Assembly: GCF_003987555.1 (NCBI RefSeq)
Contig: NZ_NGJW01000005.1
Location: 62,001 to 126,000, forward strand
DNA from: Vagococcus lutrae
GTDB lineage: Bacteria; Bacillota; Bacilli; Lactobacillales; Vagococcaceae
Direction of reading: 5' to 3'
DNA length: 64,000 nt
The notes beneath the pieces were generated by a model. It was not told the DNA's origin. It saw only the letters and a program-made list of their open reading frames with translations, and did not search any database. This document shows positions 50,222-58,779 of this stretch, piece after piece (position 1 is the first letter of the stretch; each line of letters opens with the position of its first letter). The position numbers and the translations under genes were made by a program.

Positions 50222-51046
50222 ATGAAGAATAAGAAAAAGCTTTTATTATTTTTAGGGCTAACGAGTTTAGTCGTGATTTTGACAGCGTGTGGTACGACAG
50301 ATGTTTCGGTAAATAGTACAGGAATTTGGGAGCGTTATATCGTTTATAACTTTGCCCGTGTCATTCAGTTCTTATCTTTTGGAAATCCCGGTGTTGGTAT
50401 TATCCTATTTACTTTGTTAGTTCGAATCATTCTTTTCCCATTGATGAACTATCAAAATAAGAGTATGAAGAAGACACAAGAGCTACAACCGAAGATTAAA
50501 GAATTGCAAGAGCAGTATTCATCTAAAGATCCTGATACCGTTCGTAAGTTGCAAGAAGAGCAACAACGTTTATATGATGAGCATGGCGTCAATCCTTTTG
50601 CAGGGTGCTTACCATTATTAGTCCAAATGCCTATTTTAATGGCCGTTTGGCAAGCAATCTCTCGGGTTCCAGCCTTAACAGAAGGTCAGTTTTTATGGTT
50701 GGAGTTAGGGAAGATTGACCCGACGTACATTTTACCAGTCTTGGCAGCTATTCTAACGTTTATCAGTACGAAATTAGCGAGTATGAATCAATTAGAAGCT
50801 AATCCATCGATGAAAGTGATGAACTACATGATGCCCGCGATGATTTTATTAATGGGAGTTCGCTTAGCAAGTGGTTTATCTCTTTACTGGGTTATTTCAA
50901 ATGCGTTCCAAGTGGTTCAAACGTTAATCATTAATAATCCTTTCCAAGCACGACGTGAACGTGAAGAAGAGGAAAGAAAACAAAAAGAATTAGAACGTGC
51001 TTTAAGACGTGCTCAAAGTCCGAAGAAAAAACGTAATAAACGTTAA
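50222..51046 (+). CDS. yidC: Membrane protein insertase YidC/OxaA, lipoprotein form
   Basis: Inserts proteins into the cytoplasmic membrane. It has 274 residues. Signal peptide with lipobox LTAC (cysteine 23), then five hydrophobic segments including the conserved NPFAGCLPLLVQMPILMAVW, and a basic C-terminal tail (ALRRAQSPKKKRNKR) that binds ribosomes. The signal peptide segment LTSLVVI aligns with the cCF10 pheromone in the enterococcal homologue CcfA. It follows rnpA by 18 bases. Confidence 0.96.
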   Translation: MKNKKKLLLFLGLTSLVVILTACGTTDVSVNSTGIWERYIVYNFARVIQFLSFGNPGVGIILFTLLVRIILFPLMNYQNKSMKKTQELQPKIKELQEQYSSKDPDTVRKLQEEQQRLYDEHGVNPFAGCLPLLVQMPILMAVWQAISRVPALTEGQFLWLELGKIDPTYILPVLAAILTFISTKLASMNQLEANPSMKVMNYMMPAMILLMGVRLASGLSLYWVISNAFQVVQTLIINNPFQARREREEEERKQKELERALRRAQSPKKKRNKR

Positions 51047-51074
51047 TCAATCAAGCTCAACAGGAGGTTATCTT

Positions 51075-51809
51075 ATGTCAAAGTATGAAGGTATATCTGT
51101 CGAAGAAGCTATTGCCAAAGGATTAAAAGAACAAGGTTTAACTAAAGAAACAGCGTCGATTCGTATTGTTCAAGAAGCAAAGAAAGGTTTTCTTGGTTTT
51201 GGTAAACAAGCCGCTATTGTGGAAGTAACACCGCACGAGCAAAAGGTAGAGTCGCAAGTCGAAACAGCACCGGCTGTTGAGGTAGAGAAAGTCGAAAGAC
51301 CAACAACGACAGAACCGCAAGAAGTCAAAGACGCGCCAACTGAACGTTTATCAGAAGAAGAGACACTGAAAGCTTTGGCTGTTTATCTAACTGAAATTTC
51401 ACAAGGGTTAGGCGCACCGGCCTTAGTAAAAATCGAGCGTCACTCTGACCATACTGTTTTACATCTCGAATCTAAACAAGCTGGTCGTTTAATCGGCAAA
51501 CATGGTCGGGTACTCAACGCTATTCAGTATTTAGCGCAAGTCTTTATCCATCGCACGGCTGATCAACGCATGTCGGTTGTGGTCAATGTAGGCGATTATC
51601 GTGAACGTCGTGAAGCCACACTAGGACGTATGGCTAAGCAAGCAGCACGCAAAGCATTGGATACGCAACAACCCGTCTTTTTAGAGCCAATGCCAGCGTT
51701 TGAGCGTAAAATGATCCATGGTATCTTATCTGCTAATAAACGCATTGAAACTCATTCAGAAGGGGAAGAACCACATCGTTATCTCGTCGTGTCACCCCGT
51801 CGATCATAA
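51075..51809 (+). CDS. khpB: RNA-binding protein KhpB/Jag
   Basis: Cytoplasmic RNA chaperone linked to cell elongation control. It has 244 residues: Jag_N domain (MSKYEGISVEEAIAKGLKEQG to about 50), a Glu/Val/Pro-rich linker, a KH domain with GRLIGKHGRVLNAIQYL (GxxG), and an R3H domain near the end (RKMIHGILSANKRIETHSEGEEPHRYLVV). ATG at 51075 after CAGGAGG. The yidC-khpB pairing is conserved. Confidence 0.95.
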   Translation: MSKYEGISVEEAIAKGLKEQGLTKETASIRIVQEAKKGFLGFGKQAAIVEVTPHEQKVESQVETAPAVEVEKVERPTTTEPQEVKDAPTERLSEEETLKALAVYLTEISQGLGAPALVKIERHSDHTVLHLESKQAGRLIGKHGRVLNAIQYLAQVFIHRTADQRMSVVVNVGDYRERREATLGRMAKQAARKALDTQQPVFLEPMPAFERKMIHGILSANKRIETHSEGEEPHRYLVVSPRRS

Positions 51810-51815
51810 GATGTT

Positions 51816-51851
51816 TAACCAGTCGAGCAGCTTTATGCCGACTGGTTTTTT
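51816..51851 (+). terminator. Terminator of rnpA-yidC-khpB
   Basis: AACCAGTCG (51817-51825) pairs with CGACTGGTT (51839-51847), then a T run. Confidence 0.88.
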
Positions 51852-51853
51852 AC

Positions 51854-51882
51854 TTGCAAAAAAAGAGAGATTACGGTATGAT
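51854..51882 (+). promoter_or_regulatory. Promoter of mnmE
   Basis: TTGCAA (51854-51859), 17-base spacer, TATGAT (51877-51882), immediately after the previous terminator. Confidence 0.7.
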
Positions 51883-51905
51883 TTAAAGCAATTGAAGTAG
51901 CAGTC

Positions 51906-51951
51906 AAAGTGCTAATTCACCTTATTTAAAGGGGTGAAGTGGGCACTTTTT
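51906..51951 (+). terminator. Terminator-like hairpin in the mnmE leader
   Basis: AAAGTGC (51906-51912) pairs with GCACTTT (51943-51949). Inside, TTCACC (51916-51921) pairs with GGTGAA (51933-51938), and seven T follow. It lies between the mnmE promoter and gene, so it may be an attenuator. Confidence 0.65.
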
Positions 51952-51981
51952 TTGTGCCTAAAAAAGAAAGGACGAAAGTTA

Positions 51982-53373
51982 ATGGCTAATATTATAGAAT
52001 TTGATACGATTGCTGCCATTTCAACTCCACCAGGAGAAGGCGCAATTAGTATCGTTCGTTTAAGTGGAGAAGAAGCATTCAGTATTGCTAATCGTGTATT
52101 TCAGTCAAATGTTGATTTAGCGAGCGTTACTTCGCATACGATTCATTACGGACATATTAAGGACGTACGTCGTGATACCGTCTTGGATGAAGTCATGGTG
52201 ACCGTTATGCGTGCTCCTCGTACGTTTACGCGTGAAGATGTTATTGAAATCAACTGTCACGGTGGGATGGTAGTCACGAATCAAATTTTACAACTGTTAT
52301 TGCGAGAAGGTGCTCGTTTAGCAGAACCGGGTGAGTTTACCAAGCGTGCGTTCTTAAATGGACGGATAGATTTGTCACAAGCTGAAGCTGTTATGGATTT
52401 GATTCGAGCTAAAACAGATAAAGCCATGCATCTTGCAGTTGAACAGCTTGACGGTCAGTTGTCACATTTAATCCGCTTATTACGTCAAGAGATTTTACAA
52501 ACGTTGGCTCAAGTTGAAGTTAATATAGATTACCCAGAGTACGATGATGTTGAAGAGATGACATCGCGCTTGTTAGTGGAGAAAGCAACAAGTGTACGTA
52601 CGCAGATATTAGAACTCTTACGTACGGCTCAACAAGGGAAAATATTACGAGAAGGCCTAGCTACAGCGATTATCGGTCGACCGAATGTAGGGAAATCGAG
52701 TTTGTTAAACCATTTGATTAAAGAAGATAAAGCGATTGTGACGGATATTGCTGGTACGACACGAGATGTCATCGAAGAATATGTTAACGTTCGAGGAGTT
52801 CCTTTAAAATTAATCGACACGGCAGGTATTCGTGAAACAGACGATGTCGTAGAACGTATTGGGGTCGAGCGCAGTCGTCAAGCATTGGCAGAAGCCGATT
52901 TAATTTTACTACTCTTAAATAGTAGCGAAGAGTTAACTAAAGAAGACAAGCAATTACTAGAAGCTACACAGGGAATGAAACGTCTTATTCTTTTAAATAA
53001 AACAGATTTACCAACACATTTATCGGATGAAGAACTTGCCGCTTATCTCAACGAAGAAGAAGTTTTACCGATTTCTGTTATGACCAGTCAAGGAATTGAT
53101 GTGTTAGAAGAACAAATCGCTGCCCTTTTCTTTGATGAAGGTGTGAGTGAGAAAGATGCGACGTATGTATCGAACAACCGTCATATAGGCTTGTTAGAGG
53201 AAGCCGAACAGGCGTTAGATGAAGTGATTCAAGGGATAGAGATGGGGATGCCTGTGGACCTCGTTCAAATAGATATGACGCGCGCATGGGACTTATTAGG
53301 AGAAGTCGTCGGTGATAGCGTACAAGATGAACTGATTACCCAGCTCTTTAGTCAATTTTGCTTAGGAAAATAA
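51982..53373 (+). CDS. mnmE: tRNA modification GTPase MnmE
   Basis: Works with MnmG to modify U34 of several tRNAs. It has 463 residues: N-terminal folate-binding domain ([20 protein letters not shown]), helical domain, inserted G domain (G1 [19 protein letters not shown]) and the C-terminal CLGK, whose cysteine is conserved. The ATG at 51982 gives [13 protein letters not shown]; the open frame upstream runs through the leader hairpin. Confidence 0.98.
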   Translation: MANIIEFDTIAAISTPPGEGAISIVRLSGEEAFSIANRVFQSNVDLASVTSHTIHYGHIKDVRRDTVLDEVMVTVMRAPRTFTREDVIEINCHGGMVVTNQILQLLLREGARLAEPGEFTKRAFLNGRIDLSQAEAVMDLIRAKTDKAMHLAVEQLDGQLSHLIRLLRQEILQTLAQVEVNIDYPEYDDVEEMTSRLLVEKATSVRTQILELLRTAQQGKILREGLATAIIGRPNVGKSSLLNHLIKEDKAIVTDIAGTTRDVIEEYVNVRGVPLKLIDTAGIRETDDVVERIGVERSRQALAEADLILLLLNSSEELTKEDKQLLEATQGMKRLILLNKTDLPTHLSDEELAAYLNEEEVLPISVMTSQGIDVLEEQIAALFFDEGVSEKDATYVSNNRHIGLLEEAEQALDEVIQGIEMGMPVDLVQIDMTRAWDLLGEVVGDSVQDELITQLFSQFCLGK

Positions 53374-53386
53374 AGGAGGTTAAACA

Positions 53387-55294
53387 ATGACCGTAGGATA
53401 CGAAGAAAATTATGATGTGATTGTCGTCGGAGCGGGTCATGCGGGCTCAGAAGCGGCTTTAGCGAGTGCACGTATGGGTCTTTCGACCTTGTTATTGACG
53501 ATAAATTTAGATATGGTCGCTTTCATGCCGTGTAATCCGTCACTAGGAGGTCCGGCAAAAGGTGTGGTCGTACGTGAAATAGACGCGCTAGGAGGCGAAA
53601 TGGGGCGTAATATCGATAAGACCTATATTCAGATGAGAATGTTGAATACTGGGAAAGGACCGGCTGTAAGAGCCTTAAGAGCGCAAGCAGATAAGAATGA
53701 CTATGCCGAAGCGATGAAACACACGATTGAACGCCAAGAAAACCTAATCTTGCGTCAAGGAATGGTGGATGAATTAATCGTGGAAGAAGGTGTCTGTCGT
53801 GGCGTGGTTACTTCAACAGGCACACGTTATCATAGTCAAGCGGTTATCATTACAGCAGGAACAGCGCTTAAAGGGGAAATTATTATTGGAGAGTTAAAAT
53901 ACTCTTCAGGTCCTAATAATTCTCAGCCGTCGCTAAAACTATCAGACAACCTGAAAGAGCTAGGATTTGAAATCGATCGATTCAAAACAGGCACACCACC
54001 GCGTGTTCGTTCAGGCTCGATAGATTACAGTGTTACGGAAGAACAACCGGGTGATGAAACGCCAAACCACTTTAGTTTTGAAACAAAAGATGAAGACTAT
54101 AAGACTGAACAATGGTCGTGTTGGCTGACTTATACCAATGAACAGACGCATGAGATTATTCAAAATAATCTGCATCGCGCCCCAATGTTTACCGGAATTG
54201 TTGAAGGCGTTGGAGCGAGATACTGTCCATCAATTGAAGATAAAATTGTCCGCTTTAATGACAAGCCACGTCATCAAGTCTTTCTAGAACCAGAAGGAAA
54301 AGATACGGAAGAAGTATACGTACAAGGACTGTCTACCTCTCTCCCTGAAGACGTGCAACACGCTATGTTACGCACTGTCCCAGGCTTAGAAAAAGTGGAA
54401 ATGATGCGTAGCGGCTATGCGATAGAGTATGATGTGGTCGTACCGCATCAATTACGTCCGACTTTAGAAACGAAAAAAATAGAAAATCTTTATACAGCTG
54501 GTCAGACAAATGGAACAAGTGGGTATGAAGAAGCAGCTGGACAAGGTTTATTAGCCGGTATTAATGCAGCGTTAAAAATTAAGGGAGAAGAACCGCTTGT
54601 TTTAAAACGCAGCGATGGCTATATTGGCGTCATGATTGATGATCTTGTGACTAAAGGGACTTTAGAACCTTATCGTTTATTAACGTCACGGGCTGAATAT
54701 CGCTTAATTTTACGTCACGATAATGCCGATTTACGTTTAAGCGAAATTGGTCATCGCGTGGGTCTGTTATCAGACGAACGCTATGAACGTTACTTAGCAA
54801 AAAAAGCAAAAGTAGAACAAGAGTTAAAACGATTGAAAAAAATTCGTTTAAAACCAACCCCTGAATTACAAGCTTTTCTAGCTGAAAAACACTCTGCAGC
54901 GTTAAAAGATGGTATCTTAGTAGCGGACTTACTGAAACGTCCTGAGATGCATTATGAAGAGCTGATGCCCTTTTTTGAAGCACCAGAAGAACCGTTAGAC
55001 CGTCGAGAAATAGAACAAATCGAAATTCAAATCAAGTACGAAGGATATATCAAAAAAGCATTAGACAAAGTGGATAAATTAAAACGTCTTGAAGCGAAAC
55101 GTATCCCGTCATATATTGACTATGATGCGATTGATAGTCTAGCAACGGAAGCACGTCAAAAACTAAAACAAATTCGCCCAGAAACGATAGCGCAAGCAAG
55201 CCGAATAAGTGGTGTGAACCCTGCAGATATCAGTATTTTAATGGTCTATATCGAACAAGGGAAAATAGCGAAGATAGAGGAAGAGAAGGCTTAG
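53387..55294 (+). CDS. mnmG: tRNA modification enzyme MnmG (GidA)
   Basis: FAD-dependent partner of MnmE. It has 635 residues. The N-terminal dinucleotide fold [14 protein letters not shown] (about 12-25), the conserved [12 protein letters not shown] with catalytic cysteine, [13 protein letters not shown] and [17 protein letters not shown] are all present. It lies 13 bases after mnmE. Its stop codon is in the stem of a terminator. Confidence 0.98.
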   Translation: MTVGYEENYDVIVVGAGHAGSEAALASARMGLSTLLLTINLDMVAFMPCNPSLGGPAKGVVVREIDALGGEMGRNIDKTYIQMRMLNTGKGPAVRALRAQADKNDYAEAMKHTIERQENLILRQGMVDELIVEEGVCRGVVTSTGTRYHSQAVIITAGTALKGEIIIGELKYSSGPNNSQPSLKLSDNLKELGFEIDRFKTGTPPRVRSGSIDYSVTEEQPGDETPNHFSFETKDEDYKTEQWSCWLTYTNEQTHEIIQNNLHRAPMFTGIVEGVGARYCPSIEDKIVRFNDKPRHQVFLEPEGKDTEEVYVQGLSTSLPEDVQHAMLRTVPGLEKVEMMRSGYAIEYDVVVPHQLRPTLETKKIENLYTAGQTNGTSGYEEAAGQGLLAGINAALKIKGEEPLVLKRSDGYIGVMIDDLVTKGTLEPYRLLTSRAEYRLILRHDNADLRLSEIGHRVGLLSDERYERYLAKKAKVEQELKRLKKIRLKPTPELQAFLAEKHSAALKDGILVADLLKRPEMHYEELMPFFEAPEEPLDRREIEQIEIQIKYEGYIKKALDKVDKLKRLEAKRIPSYIDYDAIDSLATEARQKLKQIRPETIAQASRISGVNPADISILMVYIEQGKIAKIEEEKA

Positions 55295-55310
55295 AGATAA
55301 GCCTTTTTTC
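55286..55310 (+). terminator. Terminator of mnmE-mnmG
   Basis: AAGGCTTA (55286-55293) pairs with TAAGCCTT (55298-55305) around GAGA, followed by T. It includes the mnmG stop codon. Confidence 0.9.
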
Positions 55311-55447
55311 TTATGTTTAATATATAATTGATATATTTTGACATAAGATAACTAGGTAGTTGAAAAACCAAAAAAAATTAGTTAAAGTAATATTATAAAA
55401 AATAATTAAAGTAGTATCAAAAAAATTATAATATATGGAGAAGATTT

Positions 55448-56419
55448 ATGGCTAGAGGTAAAAGCACAAATGGTTTAATGAAACATATTAGAGATAATCA
55501 TAATGTTAGCATTAGTGGTAGCAAAGAAAAAAAAGAGTTATTACAAATGGGTTATTATCATGGATACAAAGCTTATAGGTACTATAAAAGAAGTAGTAAT
55601 CCATTTAGTATTTCAGATTTTAAAGAAATCAAAGCAATTTATGACTTTGATATGAATGTAAAATCATTACTGTATTCTTATATTATGAATATAGAAACAG
55701 CAATTAAGAATTATTCAATAGACACACTGGTAATATTGGGAGACTGTTCGTTTGATAAAGTATATGAACAACAATTGCTTTATTATAAAACTCAACGGGT
55801 AGGAACAGATAAATACAAGAAAGAAATTAATAGAAGGTTGAATTTAAGAAAAAAAATTCATTCAACTATCTCGTATGAATATAGTAATAACAATCCAGTT
55901 ATACAGCATTTTTCTCATATAGGCAAACCTATTCCGCTTTGGGCTATTTTTGAGGCAATTTCTTTTGGTACGCTAGGATATTTTATACAATGTTTATCTA
56001 TTGATAATAGAATAAAAATATCAGAAAATATTGGAGTTCATCCTGTTGAAGATAGATATGGAGTTACATTGTTTAAACATATTTATATATTAAAGGAGCT
56101 TAGAAATGCTATTGCACATAATAGTATTGTGTTTGATTGTAGGTTTAAAAACACAAATATTTCTAATCAAATAGTTGGTTACCTATCTAATGAAATAGGG
56201 TATCCAAATTTTGATTTCGAAACAATTACTGATTATATGGCTTTAGTTTTATTCTATTTAAAAAAAATTGGTTTCTCGAAAACAGAGTTACGTTCTGTTT
56301 TAAGAAGATATAGTAAATACATAAACAACTTGAAATCGGAAGTACCACAAAGTGTAAGTGATAGGATTTTAGGAACTAATGTAAATTCAAAAATATTAGC
56401 AATTAACAATTTTATTTAA
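55448..56419 (+). CDS. Abi-family (AbiD/AbiF-like) HEPN protein, probable phage abortive infection
   Basis: Protein of 323 residues with the Abi_2 pattern: LLQMGYYHGYKAYRYY (about 31-46), PIPLWAIFEAISFGTLGYF (161-179) and the HEPN motif RNAIAH (R219 to H224), the RxxxxH site of HEPN ribonucleases. Family members stop phage growth by killing or halting the infected cell. The gene is clearly more AT-rich than its neighbours and breaks the usual mnmG-rsmG adjacency, which points to horizontal gain. Start ATG behind GGAGAAG. No antitoxin gene is evident beside it. Confidence 0.85.
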   Translation: MARGKSTNGLMKHIRDNHNVSISGSKEKKELLQMGYYHGYKAYRYYKRSSNPFSISDFKEIKAIYDFDMNVKSLLYSYIMNIETAIKNYSIDTLVILGDCSFDKVYEQQLLYYKTQRVGTDKYKKEINRRLNLRKKIHSTISYEYSNNNPVIQHFSHIGKPIPLWAIFEAISFGTLGYFIQCLSIDNRIKISENIGVHPVEDRYGVTLFKHIYILKELRNAIAHNSIVFDCRFKNTNISNQIVGYLSNEIGYPNFDFETITDYMALVLFYLKKIGFSKTELRSVLRRYSKYINNLKSEVPQSVSDRILGTNVNSKILAINNFI

Positions 56420-56491
56420 TTAAATTTCTTTACAATAATGTCGTCAAGTGATAATATATATTTACAAATAGCGGTATAGATAGACTATACT

Positions 56492-56526
56492 TAAGGGCGC
56501 ATGATTAATTTCGTGCGCTCTTTTAA
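56492..56526 (+). terminator. Terminator downstream of the Abi gene
   Basis: AGGGCGCA (56494-56501) pairs with TGCGCTCT (56514-56521, one G-U) and is followed by TTTAATTT. Confidence 0.7.
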
Positions 56527-56607
56527 TTTAAATAAGTCTGCGAGATACATAGCTTAAGAAAATTGATATTTTTATAGACAGTAGCGGTATACCACTTCTG
56601 TTTGCAC

Positions 56608-56640
56608 CTTAAAGAGCTGGATGCGTCCCGCTCTTTTTTA
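56608..56640 (+). terminator. Second terminator-like hairpin in the Abi downstream gap
   Basis: AAAGAGC (56611-56617) pairs with GCTCTTT (56630-56636), with inner GGA/TCC around TGCG, then T. No gene lies between it and the first terminator, so an intervening small RNA is possible. Confidence 0.7.
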
Positions 56641-56643
56641 TTA

Positions 56644-56678
56644 TTTTCCTTTTATTATGTCTAATAATAAAAGGAAAA
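56644..56678. repeat. AT-rich inverted repeat
   Basis: TTTTCCTTTTATTA pairs perfectly with TAATAAAAGGAAAA over 14 bases, just upstream of a TATAAT (56684-56689) before the small membrane protein gene. The gap 56420-56770 otherwise holds two terminator-like hairpins and a short repeated motif (TAGCGGTATA). Confidence 0.55.
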
Positions 56679-56770
56679 TTGTATATAATGGTTTATTTTG
56701 TGTGGTTTTTCTGCTACATTTAAGCTAATCCTTTGGCTGGGTTGCTTTAAAGGAGAAGTTCTTTAAACCA

Positions 56771-57037
56771 ATGAAAGCGAGTGATTTTATGAAAAAAACA
56801 AATTTCTTTGTGGTTTTTTGGTTGTTGCTATCGCTAATATCATTTGTCGTGTTTGTTATTAGTTTTAGTAGTTTTTGGAATGATATAGCTTATCTAGTTT
56901 TCCCTAGTAACGAGCAATATATGAACAAAATGGAAATAAAACGAGATTTGATTAAAGTGGTTCCGATGATTATTTTAGGAGCGAGTGTTTTTGTGGTAGG
57001 GATTAAACAAGGTTTGAAAACGTACCACGAATCATAA
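56771..57037 (+). CDS. Small membrane protein of unknown function
   Basis: Not recognised. It has 88 residues from the first ATG or 82 from the second (56789). Two hydrophobic segments (about 12-36 and 67-84) flank a charged middle, predicting a two-span membrane protein. The Shine-Dalgarno AAAGGAG is 14 bases before the first ATG, so the start is uncertain. It ends at the parS-containing terminator and may belong to the accessory insert with the Abi gene. Confidence 0.6.
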   Translation: MKASDFMKKTNFFVVFWLLLSLISFVVFVISFSSFWNDIAYLVFPSNEQYMNKMEIKRDLIKVVPMIILGASVFVVGIKQGLKTYHES

Positions 57038-57047
57038 ACTGACGAAT

Positions 57048-57092
57048 AAAACAGCTAAAATGTTTCACGTGAAACATTTTAGCTGTTTTTTG
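57048..57092 (+). terminator. Perfect 42-bp palindrome: terminator built around parS
   Basis: 57048-57089 is a palindrome without mismatch or loop, followed by further T. The RNA would form a long hairpin with a U tract, ending transcription of the small membrane protein gene. Its centre is a parS site. Confidence 0.85.
57061..57076. other. parS site inside a terminator palindrome
   Basis: TGTTTCACGTGAAACA, consensus ParB-binding site, about 0.9 kb upstream of parA and 8 kb from dnaA. Confidence 0.95.
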
Positions 57093-57200
57093 CTTTGTTT
57101 TTAGGTAAAATTAGCGATAAATAATTGCACTTAAAGAGGGTTTAGGCTAAAGTATAAAAGGATGTCGTAGTTAAGCGACGAGAGGAAAGGATGACGTTCT

Positions 57201-57923
57201 TTGAAACCGGAACAATTTAGAGAGTTATTAGCGGAAAAAGGGGTAGTATTAACAGACCAACAAATGGCGCAATATCGTATATATTTTGATTATTTAGTGG
57301 AGTGGAATGCTAAGATTAATTTGACAGCTATTACAGATCAAGAAGGTGTTTATTTAAAGCATTTTTATGATTCATTAACGTTATCATTCATTCAAGAATT
57401 TGATAACGAAGTCTATCATCTATGTGACGTTGGGTCGGGAGCTGGTTTTCCAAGTATTCCATTAAAAATCGCTTTTCCGCATTTAAAGATCACGATTGTC
57501 GATTCTTTAAACAAGCGTATTAAGTTTCTATCTGAGTTAGTTGAAGCATTGGATTTATCTGATGTAACGCTATGTCACAGTCGAGCAGAAGATTTCGGTC
57601 AAAACAAGGCATATCGTGAACAATTTGACTTCGTGACCGCTCGAGCAGTGGCGCGTTTAAATGTGTTAAGTGAGCTTTGTTTACCGTTAGTGAAAAAAGA
57701 TGGCTATTTCCTAGCAATGAAAGCGGCGAAAAGTGAAGAAGAATTATCAGAAGCGCAAAAGGCTATTGCCGTACTAGGTGGTAAGTTCATTCGTGAAACA
57801 ACAACGACGCTTCCTAGTTCTGAAGAAGATAAGCGTTCGTTAATTGTCATACAGAAGAAAAAAGAAACACCGAAAAAATATCCAAGAAAAGCAGGAACAC
57901 CGAATAAATCACCGCTAAAATAG
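57201..57923 (+). CDS. rsmG: 16S rRNA (guanine-527-N7)-methyltransferase
   Basis: Methylates G527 of 16S rRNA; loss gives low-level streptomycin resistance in relatives. It has 240 residues with the SAM motif [19 protein letters not shown] (about 75-93) and [16 protein letters not shown] start behind GGAAAGG gives [10 protein letters not shown], matching the family; a nearby ATG at 57191 is in another frame. The C-terminus is Lys/Pro-rich. It is normally next to mnmG, but here the Abi insert separates them. Confidence 0.96.
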   Translation: MKPEQFRELLAEKGVVLTDQQMAQYRIYFDYLVEWNAKINLTAITDQEGVYLKHFYDSLTLSFIQEFDNEVYHLCDVGSGAGFPSIPLKIAFPHLKITIVDSLNKRIKFLSELVEALDLSDVTLCHSRAEDFGQNKAYREQFDFVTARAVARLNVLSELCLPLVKKDGYFLAMKAAKSEEELSEAQKAIAVLGGKFIRETTTTLPSSEEDKRSLIVIQKKKETPKKYPRKAGTPNKSPLK

Positions 57924-57956
57924 TCGTAAACAGTTAAAGAAATCTACTAATAACTG

Positions 57957-57965
57957 TGATATAAT
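57957..57965 (+). promoter_or_regulatory. Extended -10 promoter of parA
   Basis: TGATATAAT matches the TGnTATAAT extended -10. No clear -35 lies upstream. It is about 53 bases before the parA start. Confidence 0.5.
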
Positions 57966-58017
57966 AGGAATATTAATGATAAAATGAAACTGTAAGAAAG
58001 AAAGCGGAGGAAGAAAT

Positions 58018-58779
58018 ATGGCACGGATTATCTCAGTGGCAAACCAAAAAGGTGGCGTCGGCAAAACAACGACGACGGTTAACCTAGGGGCAAGTCTGGC
58101 TTATAATGGAAAAAAGGTACTCATCGTGGACATTGACGCCCAAGGAAACGCTACGAGTGGTATCGGTGTAAGAAAGTCAGATGTTGGCAAAGACGTTTAT
58201 GACGTTTTAGTTAACGAAGAGCCGATGACCAATGTCATTCATGAAACGTCACGCGAAAACTTAGAAATAGTCCCCGCTACGATTCAATTAGCGGGAGCAG
58301 AAATAGAATTAACCCCGATGATGGCGAGAGAATCTCGTTTAAAATCAGCTTTAGATGAAGTTAAAGATCAATACGACTACGTTTTGATAGACTGTCCACC
58401 GTCGTTAGGTCATTTAACAATTAATGCCTTCACTGCAAGTGATTCAATTTTAATTCCTGTGCAGTGTGAATATTACGCGTTAGAAGGATTGAGTCAGTTA
58501 CTAAATACTATACGCTTAGTTCAAAAGCACTTTAACCCAGAGTTACGTATTGAGGGAGTTTTGCTGACAATGTACGATGCGCGAACAAATTTAGGATCAG
58601 AAGTCGTCCAGGAAGTGCGTAAGTATTTTAGAGAACGAGTGTACGATACGATTATTCCACGCAATGTTCGATTGTCGGAAGCACCGAGCCATGGTTTGTC
58701 GATTATTGACTATGATCCACGTTCAAGAGGGGCCGAAGTTTACTTGTCATTAGCAAAGGAAGTGTTAGCGCATGAGTAA
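58018..58779 (+). CDS. parA: Chromosome partitioning ATPase ParA/Soj
   Basis: Deviant Walker ATPase that segregates origins and modulates DnaA in relatives. It has 253 residues with KGGVGKTT at 11-18, DIDAQGNATSG and the Walker B region VLIDCPPSLG. It lacks the N-terminal DNA-binding extension of plasmid ParA types. It overlaps parB by eight bases. Confidence 0.98.
   Translation: MARIISVANQKGGVGKTTTTVNLGASLAYNGKKVLIVDIDAQGNATSGIGVRKSDVGKDVYDVLVNEEPMTNVIHETSRENLEIVPATIQLAGAEIELTPMMARESRLKSALDEVKDQYDYVLIDCPPSLGHLTINAFTASDSILIPVQCEYYALEGLSQLLNTIRLVQKHFNPELRIEGVLLTMYDARTNLGSEVVQEVRKYFRERVYDTIIPRNVRLSEAPSHGLSIIDYDPRSRGAEVYLSLAKEVLAHE

Noticed and set aside
57191-57220. Nine-codon frame starting ATGACG just before rsmG
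   Set aside because: It overlaps the TTG start of rsmG in another frame. RsmG homology supports TTG at 57201; the short frame is most likely chance.
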